From positions 1,116,001-1,180,000 of the forward strand of contig JAGMVK010000008.1 of assembly GCA_020747065.1 (NCBI GenBank): 64,000 nt of DNA, read 5' to 3'. The DNA is from Cadophora sp. MPI-SDFR-AT-0126 (Eukaryota; Ascomycota; Leotiomycetes; Helotiales; Ploettnerulaceae). Position numbers and translations under genes: made by a program. The notes under the pieces are model-generated. The model was not told the DNA's origin, made no database searches, and saw only the letters and a list, made by a program, of their open reading frames with translations. Shown here piece by piece: positions 21,594 to 32,873 of the stretch; the stretch's first letter is position 1; every line of letters starts with the position of its first letter.

Positions 21594-23040
21594 TGTTGTG
21601 ATGTCCTGAGTTCGATTTGCGATTCCTTCGGGCTCTCACTTGAGATGTCGTCGAACGGTGCACTTACTGCGGAGGAGCGTCTGACGAGAGCGTTGTCTGT
21701 CCGGAGTATGGTGCACAGCCCCAGCAGTAACAAAAGATGTAAAAATGGAGCGAGAAAGCTGGACGAAAGAACAGAAAAAGAAGACAAAAATCAAAGTGAA
21801 GTGAACAAAAAGTAGCGAGATCTTTTAGATATATCCCCTACACACTTTTGTACTTGTATAAGCTTCGGTACGTGATGGGACGAGCGCATGATGTCAAGTT
21901 CAGGGGAAGCTTTTGAGGGATCTGCATCACGACAGGAGTCATCTGGCCTAGCTCATCCTTTTAAAGCTTACATGTCATGAAAGGGTCGAGGTCAATCCTT
22001 CGGCTTACCAAACTAAGTCATGAAGAAATGGCCGAGCAAGTCGTGAAGTTTGTCAGAGATGTTTGGACGAGAGAGCGAGCTTTGAATCCAGGATCGACAG
22101 ACCCTTTGCTAGCCTCATGGGGCTGAGATGAGCCTTTCTTCGCCGTTTCCCAACAGAACGCCATCCCGTAATTGCCGATTCAAAGGAAGTTGGACGAATC
22201 GGAGCTTCTTCTTCAGGTCTTAACACGATGGTGGCTTTGGGATAAGCTTTGCTTAGAGTTCGGGTCAGATGCACCGTGTAGGACAAAATTCACTAAATTT
22301 CAGAACAGTCCGCAGTGGAATCGGTTAGCCTTTCAAACTTTGTGAAGCCTCGGTAGCTTCCCCAGTGTGACTTTCTTCGTTACTTCCTCCGTCCGAATAA
22401 AACCAGTGTGGCCCCGACGACTGAACAAGTATTTCTCTCTACATGACCTCATTGGAAAGCCCTGAAGCGGAAGGTGGAACAAAAAGATGTCTCGAGGGCG
22501 AATCCGATGACCTTGTCGACTTGCCCCAGGTCTTACACCGTCCAAGCGAAAACTTGAAGCGAGAGGTCAGGGGATGGAAAAGGGGGAGGGGTGGGGTGAA
22601 GATCAACCCCGCATGTGCGACCAGACTCACCTGCACGATGCATGCCATGGCATGGCATGGTCAGATGCGGGGAAAGAAGCTCAGATGTTGTGGAACGGAC
22701 CGAAAAGACTTTACAGTGCAACGTTGTACCTTGATTTGGGAGATGGAAGAGTGATGAGGAATTCTGAATATACCGTCATACCCGAATGTATCAAGTTCGA
22801 GTCGGAGGTAGAATGCAAGTCTACTACAATATCATTAACCTACTGATCGCCTACCATGATTCAAGAATGCTTCCAGTACAAAATCATTCTCAAATTTCAA
22901 GCAGACTCTACTAAAACTTCATGGTAAAAATAGAAACAAGATCATGTTGATGTAAAATTCAATGCACATCCAATAAGAAAGTGATATGTAACACCCAAAA
23001 CCCATGCCGTATTTCCGCTCCTGTCCTCCACATAGCACAT
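21594..23040. other. glutaminase promoter region and intergenic
   Basis: The right-hand strand upstream of the glutaminase ATG carries a TATA-like GATATATC at about 21830, roughly 240 nt before the start codon. The remainder shows no recognisable gene. Frames of 60-145 codons near 22330-22850 and the one covering 22959-23396 are not supported; the latter is a shadow of the GH64 gene. Confidence 0.5.
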
Positions 23041-24192
23041 CTAATATCCCCCAAGAACAACCTCAAAAACGCTCGGATTCCCATCCCAAACCGCCCCCGC
23101 CAGATCACTCGACCCGGACGCACCCACATCATCGTACGGAAACGCATACCCCCTCCCATCCCCATTGACGGCATGAACCACCCTCGAGTAGTGATTCGTG
23201 ACTCCCCCGCCCCCAGTATAATACGCAGCTGGCGTTCTCCCCGGCTGGAGATTATCCTCCAGCAACGTCGACCTGTTAAGCGCAGCAGCAAGTCTTGCAG
23301 TGAGATTTCCCATTGCTTCTGTGTTGGTGGGGTACCCTGCAAACGGACCGGTAGAGCAGGAGAAGATGTCGCGAGCTGAGGGCTTGGAGAAGGCACCGAT
23401 GGAGGGAAAGGTTAGGAGGTTGGTGGTGGGATCGACTGTTGCGGCGAGGGTTCCCCACTGGGCTTGTGTGTCGACATATAATGTGTCTCTCTTGTACCGT
23501 TCCCAGACGGCATTTACATAAGTGTCGTAATAGCCTTGGAAAAGGGATCCATCCATTACCATCGCCGTGTTAGGACTTAAAGCCCGTAGAATACTCCCGT
23601 CTTTACTGCGCACAATCAAGCGGTCCCAACCTTTCCCATCTTTGGCATTCTGGGCTACGAGTCCGTCACAAGCGCGTTGGAGTCCGTCTTTTGGGATACC
23701 AGTCACGCTCTGCTTGCCACCAGAGGCATTGCTCAGGTTCAAGGCTATGGGGATGCTGATGAAATCCACGTAAGAAATGTTGGCAAAGAGCTGGAAATCG
23801 TTGAATGTGAACTCGCAAAATCCCCAGTTCTTGCCGTAATTTAGGTCAGATGGATTGCTGACGGAAGGCTCGACGAGACCTGGGCCAGGATTGAGGAGGA
23901 ATGTCAGGACATCGTTGATGCAGAACCAGATTCTGCCGCCCGCAATTCTGGGGATGGTCACGGAAGTGCTGGAGCCTGGTGGGCCGAGGGGAATCGAGCA
24001 GTTAACTGCCAAGGAAGCACCGGTGGAAGATGGAGATTCAGGATAGTATGGAGTGCGGCCATCAGCTTGGATGAGGATGAAGCGGTAGCCGTTGTCGATT
24101 GCGAGGCCTGTTATATAGGCGTTGACGTTCCGAAAAGAAGTACGATTGACGAGGGAGATGTTGAGAGTAGGACTTGTGGTGGTAGATGCCAT
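23041..24192 (-). CDS. GH64 beta-1,3-glucanase, no signal peptide
   Basis: This single-exon 383-aa protein has the glycoside hydrolase family 64 (laminaripentaose-producing beta-1,3-glucanase) pattern. The thaumatin-like N-terminal barrel includes RIWFCINDVLTFLLNPGPGLVEPS. In GH64 the proposed catalytic Glu and Asp lie 16 residues apart; here GFCEFTF gives Glu127 and SYVDFIS gives Asp143, the same spacing. Other family landmarks are GRIWF, FVDIDTQ-like YVDTQAQWGTLAATV, and the closing GYAFPYDDVGASGSSDLAG. The substrate would be cell-wall beta-1,3-glucan. No signal peptide is present from the ATG at 24192, and the 5' flank shows no obvious upstream signal exon, so either secretion is unconventional or the product acts inside the cell or on lysis. 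Confidence 0.9.
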   Translation of the reverse strand: MASTTTSPTLNISLVNRTSFRNVNAYITGLAIDNGYRFILIQADGRTPYYPESPSSTGASLAVNCSIPLGPPGSSTSVTIPRIAGGRIWFCINDVLTFLLNPGPGLVEPSVSNPSDLNYGKNWGFCEFTFNDFQLFANISYVDFISIPIALNLSNASGGKQSVTGIPKDGLQRACDGLVAQNAKDGKGWDRLIVRSKDGSILRALSPNTAMVMDGSLFQGYYDTYVNAVWERYKRDTLYVDTQAQWGTLAATVDPTTNLLTFPSIGAFSKPSARDIFSCSTGPFAGYPTNTEAMGNLTARLAAALNRSTLLEDNLQPGRTPAAYYTGGGGVTNHYSRVVHAVNGDGRGYAFPYDDVGASGSSDLAGAVWDGNPSVFEVVLGGY

Positions 24193-25033
24193 CGTTCTTG
24201 ATTCAACAAGATATATAAATGTAAATAAGAAGTCTTAGCCTTGAGTTCCTCGCAGACTGAAAATGCGGTAATGATAAGAATGCCAGTAGGGCGAGGGATC
24301 AGCTATGAGCAGATATACAAATGGAAAGCAGAAAAGCTAGCATGGTGTCTCGCGCCGAGAGCGCATGCTGCTCTAGTTCAAGACCATGGTTTAGAAAAGC
24401 AAAAACATACTAGACGGTAGTAGAAACTTGCGCCTTGAAAACCTACCGCCGAGATTCCAAGACTGCTCAAGTGTGCTAACCTCCTGATCTAGAGAGACGT
24501 AAAAACAATTGAGAGAGGGCTAGGATATGGAACAAGAGGTACGTCAACGTGCTTAAAAAACGCCGATCTTATACATGGCGAGTAATAAGATATCAGATCC
24601 ATGTAGGAGATAATATGGGAGAAAGAACACACGGTTTGAAAATTTTAAAAGTTAGGATAGAGACTTTGAACAGCAAAGGGAAATGTGGCTGACTTGTGTT
24701 GCCTATGATCCTGATGACACACAGCCATCGTGACCCCCAAGTTGTGTGCCACGAGCAGGGAGAAGAACCCAGGTAAGAAAACACCTCGAGCAAATGGGCC
24801 ATTTAGATTCCACATACTGCACTAATAGCTTCAGCTCTGAAGATATCGACTTATTGAAACAAAATGCTAGGAACAATCTTAGTCATTATTCAATTAGCAT
24901 CAGCCGGTAAATGCCATTAGCCAAACTCCCATTTTGCCTCCCAACTCCCCCATATCATGTTTCTAAGCATACCAGATTTTCATGCAACATCGTAATATCG
25001 TAAATCGTAATGCTCGTAACGGTTGCCCATTAA
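24193..25033. other. intergenic, nothing recognised
   Basis: This contains the GH64 promoter and the 3' flank of the Wss1 gene. No coding frame of note and no repeat was seen by eye. Confidence 0.55.
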
Positions 25034-26421
25034 TCAAGAGCTCTCCTTCAGCTTTCCACAAGTAGAGCAGGTCCACCACTTCTGTTCCATAATCGTTGTG
25101 CATTGAGAGCATGTCCAGGTCTGTGTCTGTGCTCCTGGATGCTGAGCTGTAGAAACCGGCTCCTTTCTTCGTTCTGCTGCTGCTATCTGCTTTGTGACCT
25201 CAACCGGTCGTTCGGAAGTACACGCATCACAGGCAAGGAAGTTGATGGGGTTGTGGAGAGTGCAGACAGGACATGTCCATCCGCTTGCAATAGGTGGAGG
25301 AGCAGGTGGATCAGGAGACTGGATTGGGTAGGCTGATCGAGGCTTGAGAGGTGCTGCGGCTGGAGCTGGAGTTGGAGCAGGTGCTGTGGCTGCTCTTGAT
25401 GGTAGTGATTTAGGCTTCGGCTTCTTCGAGCCTTCAGCCACGAGACGGCTTACAGGTCGGTCAGAGTGTTGTCTGACTGGTGGAGCTTTTGTCTTGGACT
25501 TTGCCGGGGAATCTGTCGTCTCTCTCTTAATAGCTGTAGCTGTAGGTGTCGAAGGACCAACGTCGCCACCTCCATTACCTGTTGGGTTCGCCGGTGTTGG
25601 TGGGATGTAGGAATTTCCATACTCCTTCTTCTCGTCCTCTTGAACCAGATCCCAGAGAGCTTGAGCGATTGCTCGGTCATTTGCCTCGTCTTCTTCAGCC
25701 TTTGTTTTGAATCCACTCTGAGTAGCAGCGTCCGCTAGAATCTTGATCTCATTGTCGTCCTTGTTTCCAGATCCACAACCCTTCAGCACCGTATTTCGTC
25801 TCTCAATAGCATCCACTATGACTCGACGAATATCCGTACCGATTGGGACTGGCCGTCCACCAAGTTTCTGACCCGATCCCGAATATAGTGTACGTCGCTT
25901 CTCCGCAGCATTACGAGCAATGCGCCGTGCCTCATCTCTCGGAACTCCGCGACCACCAAGTCTATGACCATCAGACAAGAATCCCTCCCCGGTATATCCT
26001 TTCGACAACAATCCCTCGTATTCTTTTCGAAGTTGGTCCCATAGAGCGTGGAAATTCGCATCGTGTGGTCCGTGAACATTGTGTGATAGCTCGTGGAGCA
26101 TGGTGTCGACAACCTGCTCCATAGGCAGGAACTGGTTCTTGTCACCGGGGTACCGCAGTCGAAGACATATCTTCTGACCTCTATTCTGATTGATTCCTGT
26201 ACGCATTAGCAGGTTTTGCGCGCAAGATTATGATTGCGCTCACCTAAGAGATTTTGTTGGTCAGGGTAGAATTCTGCGAGAGTACCGACTGTCCAGTTAC
26301 GCGCTCTCATAAGCGGCTTAACCAGAGATGCGATCTTCTTCAAAGCATGCAGAGCTTCTTTTTCGCGAGGAAACTGGGCAAGATGGGAGTACTGCGAAAT
26401 GAGGGCATCGTGTTCCGGCAT
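25034..26421 (-). CDS. WSS1: WLM-domain DNA-protein crosslink protease Wss1
   Basis: Two exons (26421-26244 and 26196-25034) encode 446 aa. The WLM metalloprotease domain covers about residues 1-190, with the zinc site H94-E-L-S-H98 followed by N-V-H-G-P-H104-D, the classic Wss1/SPRTN-like ligand set. Downstream come the family elements SDGHRLGGRG and GQKLGGRPVPIG. The middle is a long Pro/Ala/Thr-rich linker. The C-terminus carries two RanBP2-type zinc fingers (WTCPVCTLHNPINFLACDACT and WTCSQCTTIMEQKWWTCSTC). Wss1 degrades proteins covalently trapped on DNA and acts with Cdc48 and SUMO in the nucleus. All motif residues are intact and the splice phase is consistent. The intron falls just before the catalytic segment. 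Confidence 0.93.
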
Positions 26422-27003
26422 GTTGACTTCCTTGCCACAAGGCTGCTGTCTCCGCGGTACTCGTCAAAGGGTGATTCGATTCTGTGGTGAGTATGCGTGA
26501 GGAAGGAAGATACAAAGAAAAGTAATAAACTCCCAGTCAACGAAACGAATATCTGGAATACTTTAGAACGCCTGCGCTCTGTGTTGGTTGGGGATGAAGT
26601 GCATAGGTAATCAAGAGGCGAGGCTGAAGCTCTACGTGGGCTTGTGTTGCCTTCGAAATGCTAACCGCTTCCGGAAAGTATAGGACAACGAGCAAAACTA
26701 AACATTTGCACATAATAATTAGAAATTCGCTACATGTTTTATTGGGATATCATCTTTAGTGCGAATGAAGTTTAGGCGATTTATCTGCAAGCTGAGATGA
26801 AACGTTGCAAAAGAGTACCTCATTCCCAAGAGCTAGCTCTATGAACTCTTAGCAGGTCAACGAGTAGGATATCAACTTATTTTATTATCTGGTTAGCAGC
26901 TACTGTCCTCCTTCTCGTTCTCCTTCTCGGTCTGCTCCTTCTGCTTCTCTCTTTTTTCTATTGCCCTTGATGTTTTGATTGCACTACTGAGCACATGTGT
27001 GTT
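26422..27003. other. intergenic; possible charged C-terminal exon for the left neighbour gene
   Basis: Upstream region of the Wss1 gene. On the minus strand, just after the stop of the peptidase-like gene (27004), a frame across about 26890-26965 encodes a highly charged Lys/Glu run. It could be a last exon used in an alternative splice form, but I found no donor/acceptor pair that joins it in phase. Otherwise nothing. Confidence 0.35.
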
Positions 27004-28833
27004 TTATCTCTTCACCTTTGTCGCTAGAGACTCCTCGAAAGCTTTCAACTCCTGCTCGTCCCTCTTGACCATCTCCCAGCTCTTTGCCATTTCAAAAGCC
27101 CTCGGCAAGTACCTGATCTTTCTCCGAACTCCTTTCTTCACAATCTCGAGATCCATCGCGGCGTTATCATCGTCGACGCATCTCCACTCGTGCGAAGAAC
27201 GTAGGATCTCGTCGCCATCCATCAAGCCCGTAAATCCTGCTCGACTGTCCATCTTCAAGCCTGTCACTACCCCCGTGCTGAAACTCTCTCTATCCATACC
27301 AAAATCGAGAATAGGCTGGTCGAATTGCTTGAGGTAATGAGTTTTGGCTCCATAGAGGGATTCTGGGAGTAGGATGATGGTTCCGTTGCAGAAATCATCA
27401 TATCGTTGTTGTATCTCACCGCCCATGATAGGAATGAGGAATTTTATCCACTCCTTTATTCCATGAGCGTCACCACGGGACTTGTTGTTTGCTAGTGGAA
27501 TCATGGCAATGTCTTCGACTGGGCGGATTGTCTTTAATTTGCCCTTAGCTAATTGTCTTGCTCGCATGTCTACCCCTACGACAAACGCCCATGCCCTGGC
27601 GCCGACGTGTTCTCTCGCGTAAGCATTCGTGGGTGCAAGTTTGAGAATATCCTCAAACGGTAAACTGATGAGCGGACTGGTGTAATATCTGGTACAAAGC
27701 ATGTTTATAGTTGCTTCTGCATCACAAACAAGTCGTAAGCAATTGCCTCCGGTTTGGTGAAGAAGAAAAGAAGAAGATCATGCGCCACACCGATACATAC
27801 GGAAATAGTGTCCTGATCGAGGTCCTTGATGACGGAACGGCATGTAGATTGACAGGCAATTCTTGATCCCTTCATAAAGCCAGTCAACACCTTCCACAGC
27901 CGAAGGCCCAAGCCAGATATGCGACATTTCGTAGGCCATTCGGCGAATTAAGTCATAGTCTTTGGCTTTTCCAATTTGGTCATCATAATTGAAGATGTGA
28001 CTATGCCCGAACGAAGTGCCACCGAAGGACTTATAGCTGCTTGTGTAACGAACGAAGCTACGATGTGGTGTCGGTTCAACCAAGCATTGCTTGATACCTT
28101 TGGGAACATTGGCGAAGAAAGGGTGGTCGATGTCCTCGGACTCATTAACATCCGTCTCGAAGAACTTCTGGACATGGGTGAAGAAGGACTCGTGAATGTC
28201 CTTGATCACTTCGATATTCGGCGGTAGGTTGCCAAACCAGTAATATCCATAGTTCGCAGCTGCCCGGGTACCCTCGATCTGCCCAACCATGTACACTGAA
28301 TCTCTCAGTATACATGCAGCCCCTACACGCTCAATTAGACGAGGTCCTTCACCGTACGTCCATACTGCTCTGGTGCCCTTTGGAGCCCGACTTAGATCCC
28401 ATTGAACGATGTTGCGGTACTCTTTTGGTGGAGGAACGGGGATGAGAGCAAAACCAGAGCCAAGTAGTCCTCCTTTCTCGCTGTGAAGGCCAAGAACCGG
28501 GCCATCGGTTTTGAACTGGTCTTTCGCAGATGGTATCACTTTGTACCTTATCCGAACATCTCCAATACTCTTGCGTGCAGGTAACCAGCTTCGGTCAGCA
28601 GACTTTTCCTGATCCTCAAAAACAATGGGTAATGCTCCTTGCTCATCAGAAACGTCAAGTTCTTGCTCAGTACAAACGCATGAAAACGTGGATGGGAAAG
28701 TGACAAGTATCTGATCTTGGAGAAGCGCAGGAGACTCGATGATAAGGGAAACAAGGAGGCTGACAGCGTGAGCATTGCTGTCAAATTCGGGCGTGATTAG
28801 AACTCCGAGTTTTGGGATGGTAACATCTGCCAT
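27004..28833 (-). CDS. M1/M61-like peptidase homologue with degenerate HExxH and PDZ-like domain
   Basis: Two exons (28833-27801 and 27716-27004) encode 581 aa. The layout resembles M61/M1 peptidases: an N-terminal beta-rich region, a gluzincin-like catalytic segment, and a C-terminal PDZ-like module (GVVTGLKMDSRAGFTGLMDGDEIL, about residues 492-516). In the active-site segment, MAYEMSHIWLGPS takes the place of HExxH: the first zinc ligand His is Tyr301, while Glu302 and His305 remain. The downstream Glu in WLYEGI is Glu321, a shorter spacing from the second His than in M1 enzymes. As written the protein should not bind catalytic zinc normally, so it may be an inactive homologue used for binding. 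It shares a 473-bp divergent promoter region with the DUF1776 gene. Family placement is by motif, without a search. Confidence 0.7.
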
Positions 28834-29306
28834 TCTAAGTTGTCAAGAATCAACGCGTAATAGAAAGAGGGTTCTGACAAATGAGATGTGAGAGCATGAA
28901 GTAACGAAATAAAGAAGACACATGTGAGATGAGAGGAAGTCTACAGCCGGCAGGAAGGGAAGATGCATAGCCAACTGAATCGAGTGATAGCTAGCTTCCT
29001 AAATAGGATCAAGAAGCAGTATTCTGTCTGATACACCATATAGTAGAGTCATTTGGTGATGCGACATCCACTCCAACACCTACGGAATGGAAAGAGGGTT
29101 TGTAGGTAGCGATCCATCGCCTTCGTTTACAATGACTGTTGAAGAAAGAAGAGTGAAAATACATTTGAGGCGATTGGGTGGAGTGCGGAAGCATCGCCGC
29201 CAGCGGCCGAGCTTCCCCGCCTCAAGACGTTGACCATCTCGAGGTTCCATCAACACCACAACCATCTCACTGCATCCTGTATAATTCCATCACCTTGTTG
29301 CCTGTC
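28834..29306. promoter_or_regulatory. divergent intergenic promoter region
   Basis: These 473 bp separate the start codons of the peptidase-like gene (-) and the DUF1776 gene (+), so both promoters must lie here or overlap. No TATA box or clear palindrome was seen. Confidence 0.6.
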
Positions 29307-31040
29307 ATGTCTGCTGATGATCAAGCATTCTTAGACGTCGTAAGCCAATCCATCTTCTCAAAATACGATACTCCACATTATAGATGAAATCAAAAGACTA
29401 ACGAAACACAGCTCTCCTCCGTCCCGAACGATATCAAAAGATACTCGAACGACGTCGCTGACTACGTCGACCGCCACCTTGAAAAGGTTTCCAACACCCT
29501 TCGTGAAGCACTCTCCTCCTCGCAATGGATCCCCGAATCTGCGCGGCCTAGGCCTCCGCCGCCGCCGCCATCACGAACCTTCAGCGGAACCATAGCCTCA
29601 TCCAGTACCCTCACCACACAAATTCACCGATGGATCTGTAGGAACAAGATCCTAACGACTGTAATTGTCATAGCACTGGGTGGAGTTACGTATCATGTTA
29701 TCAAACGGAAATCGAACTACCGCAAGAAGCGCAGAGCGAAGCGTGCAAGTAATGGCGCAAGACTCGAGGTTGTGGTTGTAGCTGGGTCGCCTTCGGAACC
29801 TATTACGAGGTCTGTGGCATTAGACCTTGAGAGACGAGGATTTATTGTATATGTGGTGTGCAACACGATTGAGGAGGAAGTGTTGGTACAAAATGAGTCG
29901 AGGTCCGACATCAAACCTCTGATGATCGATATTGTGGATGTAAGTACAAATCTTGAGATTTCGCATCCTTTAAATGCTCTATATGAACAGATCTACACAC
30001 AACGAGAGGTATGCTAACACAAACAACAGCCTTCTAGCGCCCGCGCCTCTGTCGATCGCTTCACAGCACATCTCCAAAGCCCCCATGCCGCCTTTCATGG
30101 CGCAAAACACCACCACCTAGCCTTCCGCTCCTTAATCCTCATCCCGTCTTCAACATACCCCTCGCTACCCATCGCCGCCCTCCCTGCCTCAACCATCTCC
30201 GACCTCCTCAATACTCGCCTCCTTACCCCCGTCCTAACTCTCCAAGCATTCCTCCCCCTCCTCCAAACTCTTCCTCTCACCCACCCACATCTGCACTCTA
30301 GCCCCGGCTCAACACCACAACCATTACTTTCAGCAGAAGGACCCAAACCCTCGATCCTCCTCCTTACACCCTCCATCATTACCTCCCTCTCACCCGCCTT
30401 CCACGCCCCCGAAGCTCTTATAAATTCCGCCCTTACGTCCCTCTCCACCGTCCTGAGCGCCGAACTCTCCCCGCTCGCCATCCCTGTTACACACCTCCAG
30501 CTCGGTACCTTCGACTTGACCGCTTTCACACCTCATTCTCGAAATACTTCAACGCCGGCTGCGCAGAGAGTTGAGACGCTGAAATGGGATGATAGTACAA
30601 GGTTATCGTATTCGAGGAATTTCGTTGCGATGACTTCCACTCATGGGTCCTCGAAATCTGGATCTGGGCTAGGGAAAGGTACGCCATTAAGGGAGTTGAA
30701 TAATGCGGTATTTGACGCTATTGTAAGAAGCAGGGGAGGTGTAGTCAGAGTTGGGATGGGCAGCGGACTTTATGGGTTTGTGGGGAGGTGGCTTCCTAGC
30801 GGGCTGGTGGCGTGGATGATGGGTGTCAGGAGGGTGGATAGCTGTGGTTCTGGCGGTGGGGTAGAGGGACAGTCTGGCAGGGGATTGATTATGGCAAGAC
30901 CTGGGAGTAGTGAGGGCAGCGAGAGTGATAGGGGGCCTGAGTCGCCTAGGGGAAGAGGGCTGGGAATTGGAGATAGTGAGTATATCTCTGTGTATGGCGA
31001 GAGGGATGATGACGAGGGGGGAGATAGAGAGGGCATTTAG
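29307..31040 (+). CDS. DUF1776 family protein (Ysc83-like)
   Basis: Three exons (29307-29339, 29412-29939, 30030-31040) encode 523 aa. The first exon gives only 11 residues (MSADDQAFLDV), after which LSSVPNDIKRYSNDVADYVDRHL matches the DUF1776 opening. A Pro run precedes a single hydrophobic segment (KILTTVIVIALGGVTYHVI, about residues 80-98), followed by a very basic KRKSNYRKKRRAKR stretch. The body looks like a divergent short-chain dehydrogenase fold, with EVVVVAGSPSEPITRSVALDLERRGFIVYVVC as the nucleotide-fold-like start. The last about 80 residues are Gly/Ser/acidic and low in complexity. Yeast Ysc83 is a mitochondrial protein of unknown role, and the membrane segment fits outer-membrane anchoring. 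No enzymatic activity should be assumed. Confidence 0.88.
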
Positions 31041-32018
31041 ATTTGGTGTTTGGAGGATGAATTCGGATTAAGGACATCGGCATGGAGTCGGACAAAGTAT
31101 GATAGGATAGGATATGACCCGGAGCAGAATCTCCATTCATCAAGCGAGCTTGTAAATACTAGAGCTTTGGCTCACGTCACCCAAGTTCATTTCTTGATAT
31201 CTGCCCACATCACCACATCTGCACACCCACCCCAATTTAGAAAAGATATGTAATTCACTATCAATCCCTTCCCTTTTTACCTCCTCAATCTTATCTATCT
31301 GCAACTATCCCATTCCGGTTTCCGGGCCGCTCTCTAGTCCCAATACATACTATTCCCGTAAATAACCCTATCATTCCGTCTACGAGCCTTCGCAAGTCGA
31401 CCCGAAAGCAGCATTCTCTCAATCGATAAATCATCGCTCACTTCAGCGGGGTGCATAGCAGTCTGAGACATTGTACCGTGGCCAACAGAGGAAAAAGAGA
31501 CGGTGTGGAGCCACATGCATGCGGCTCAGCCTTAGAATATGCATATCGAAGTTTTGGGACCGGACTAAAGGCGCCTCTGCTCCCCGTCGCGAGGAAGATC
31601 GGTATGGGATAGTCTGGTAGGTAAGATGTGGCCAGGGAGAGCTCAACTGATAGGACGATCATGCCGTGTCTTTGGTGGACTCCAGGGATCGAGGAAAGGT
31701 CGCTTATTCATTGGACGGAGATGGCATACGAAGTACGATCGAATATGTATGGTTGGCGGGGTTAAAGCCGACCGGATCATGGTGACAGTCGGTGTGCAGC
31801 TTGATCCGGTTACACAGCAGCTCTCATCGCGTTTACCATATCACCGCTAGTTCCATCTTAAGAATTTATGCGTTGACCATCTTGCGTTCCACTGCCCTAG
31901 CTCGGACGCGTCTGATCGCCCAGCTCATGCGTACCGAAGTTTAGGTGGTGCAATGGAGATGCGGCGTTTCTTCACTTGCTTCCTTCCCAGAGTTGTGTTT
32001 GTTTGGTGTGGGTGGGAT
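31041..32018. other. convergent 3' flanks, nothing recognised
   Basis: This lies between the stop codons of the DUF1776 gene (+) and the Yth1 gene (-). Several frames of 60-75 codons are present but none is convincing. No terminator-like or repeat structure was noticed. Confidence 0.55.
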
Positions 32019-32873
32019 TTATCCGTGGTAGCCTCGTCCTCTTCTCCCTTGCTGGCCCCCTCTGCCACGTCCGCCTCCCCAGTTCGGACCGCCTCCCCCA
32101 TGGTGCCATCTTCCTCGGCCGCGTCCACCACCACCACCTTCTCCATCGTTGTAGCGCTCTCTTTCAGCTGCTTGCTCCCTCTCGGCTCGTTCCATCAGTA
32201 GACGTTGTTCTTCTGCTAGCTCTTCTGGGTCTTTCTCGACCTTCACGGTAGGCTTAGGGAGGTCGGTCGGCCAGCGAGGATGGGCATTCTTGCATGTCTT
32301 ACCATCTGGGCAGAAACCAGCAAGGTAGAATACACAGAGGTCCTTGCGAACATGGCGTTGCGAGCATATTGGTCCAAGGGGGCAAAACCCTTTCTCGTAG
32401 TGGGGGCAAGGTGGGAGCTTCGAGGATGGGTCAAGGTGTAGATATAAGCATTCATCTGTAGAAGAGCGTTAGTCAAGGTTAAGATGCACAGCAAAGACAC
32501 TGGACATACCTCCATTTGAACAGTATCCATTCTTGGCAAAGAAATTGCACTCGGGCATTTTCCTCAGATTGTACTCATGCAAGAACTCGCAGCTCTCTCC
32601 CTTCTTGCACAAGCCACGCAGCCAATGCTTGCAAACCAAATTGTTGAAATTAGAGTTGTTGTTTGCGGACGTGTGTCTGTCAGGACATTTGGGTCCCAAA
32701 GGGCAGTGCCCTTGGAGGTAAGCTTTGCATGTAGGGCGGTCGGGGGCGATGCCATAACGATAGTTCTCCAGCAAGAACGGCGAGAAGGAGAAGCTATATT
32801 TGGGGGCTTGATGCTCTAGGATCTGTCGTGCGAGATCTTTTGGGCCTGGGCCGAGAGATAGGACGGCCGCCAT
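32019..32873 (-). CDS. YTH1: mRNA 3' end processing factor Yth1/CPSF30
   Basis: Two exons (32873-32510 and 32455-32019) encode 266 aa. Five consecutive CCCH zinc fingers are visible: [38 protein letters not shown], a third finger split by the intron ([10 protein letters not shown] then CLYLH), [19 protein letters not shown] and [19 protein letters not shown]. The N-terminus ([15 protein letters not shown]) also matches the family. The C-terminal about 60 residues are Arg/Gly-rich. The protein belongs to the nuclear cleavage and polyadenylation factor, where it helps recognise the polyadenylation signal and contacts Fip1. The single intron cuts finger three after Gly, so mis-splicing would destroy it. 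Confidence 0.95.

Noticed and set aside
30095..30529. 144-codon minus-strand frame
   Set aside because: Antisense of the DUF1776 third exon, with Arg/Gly-rich composition typical of a shadow frame.
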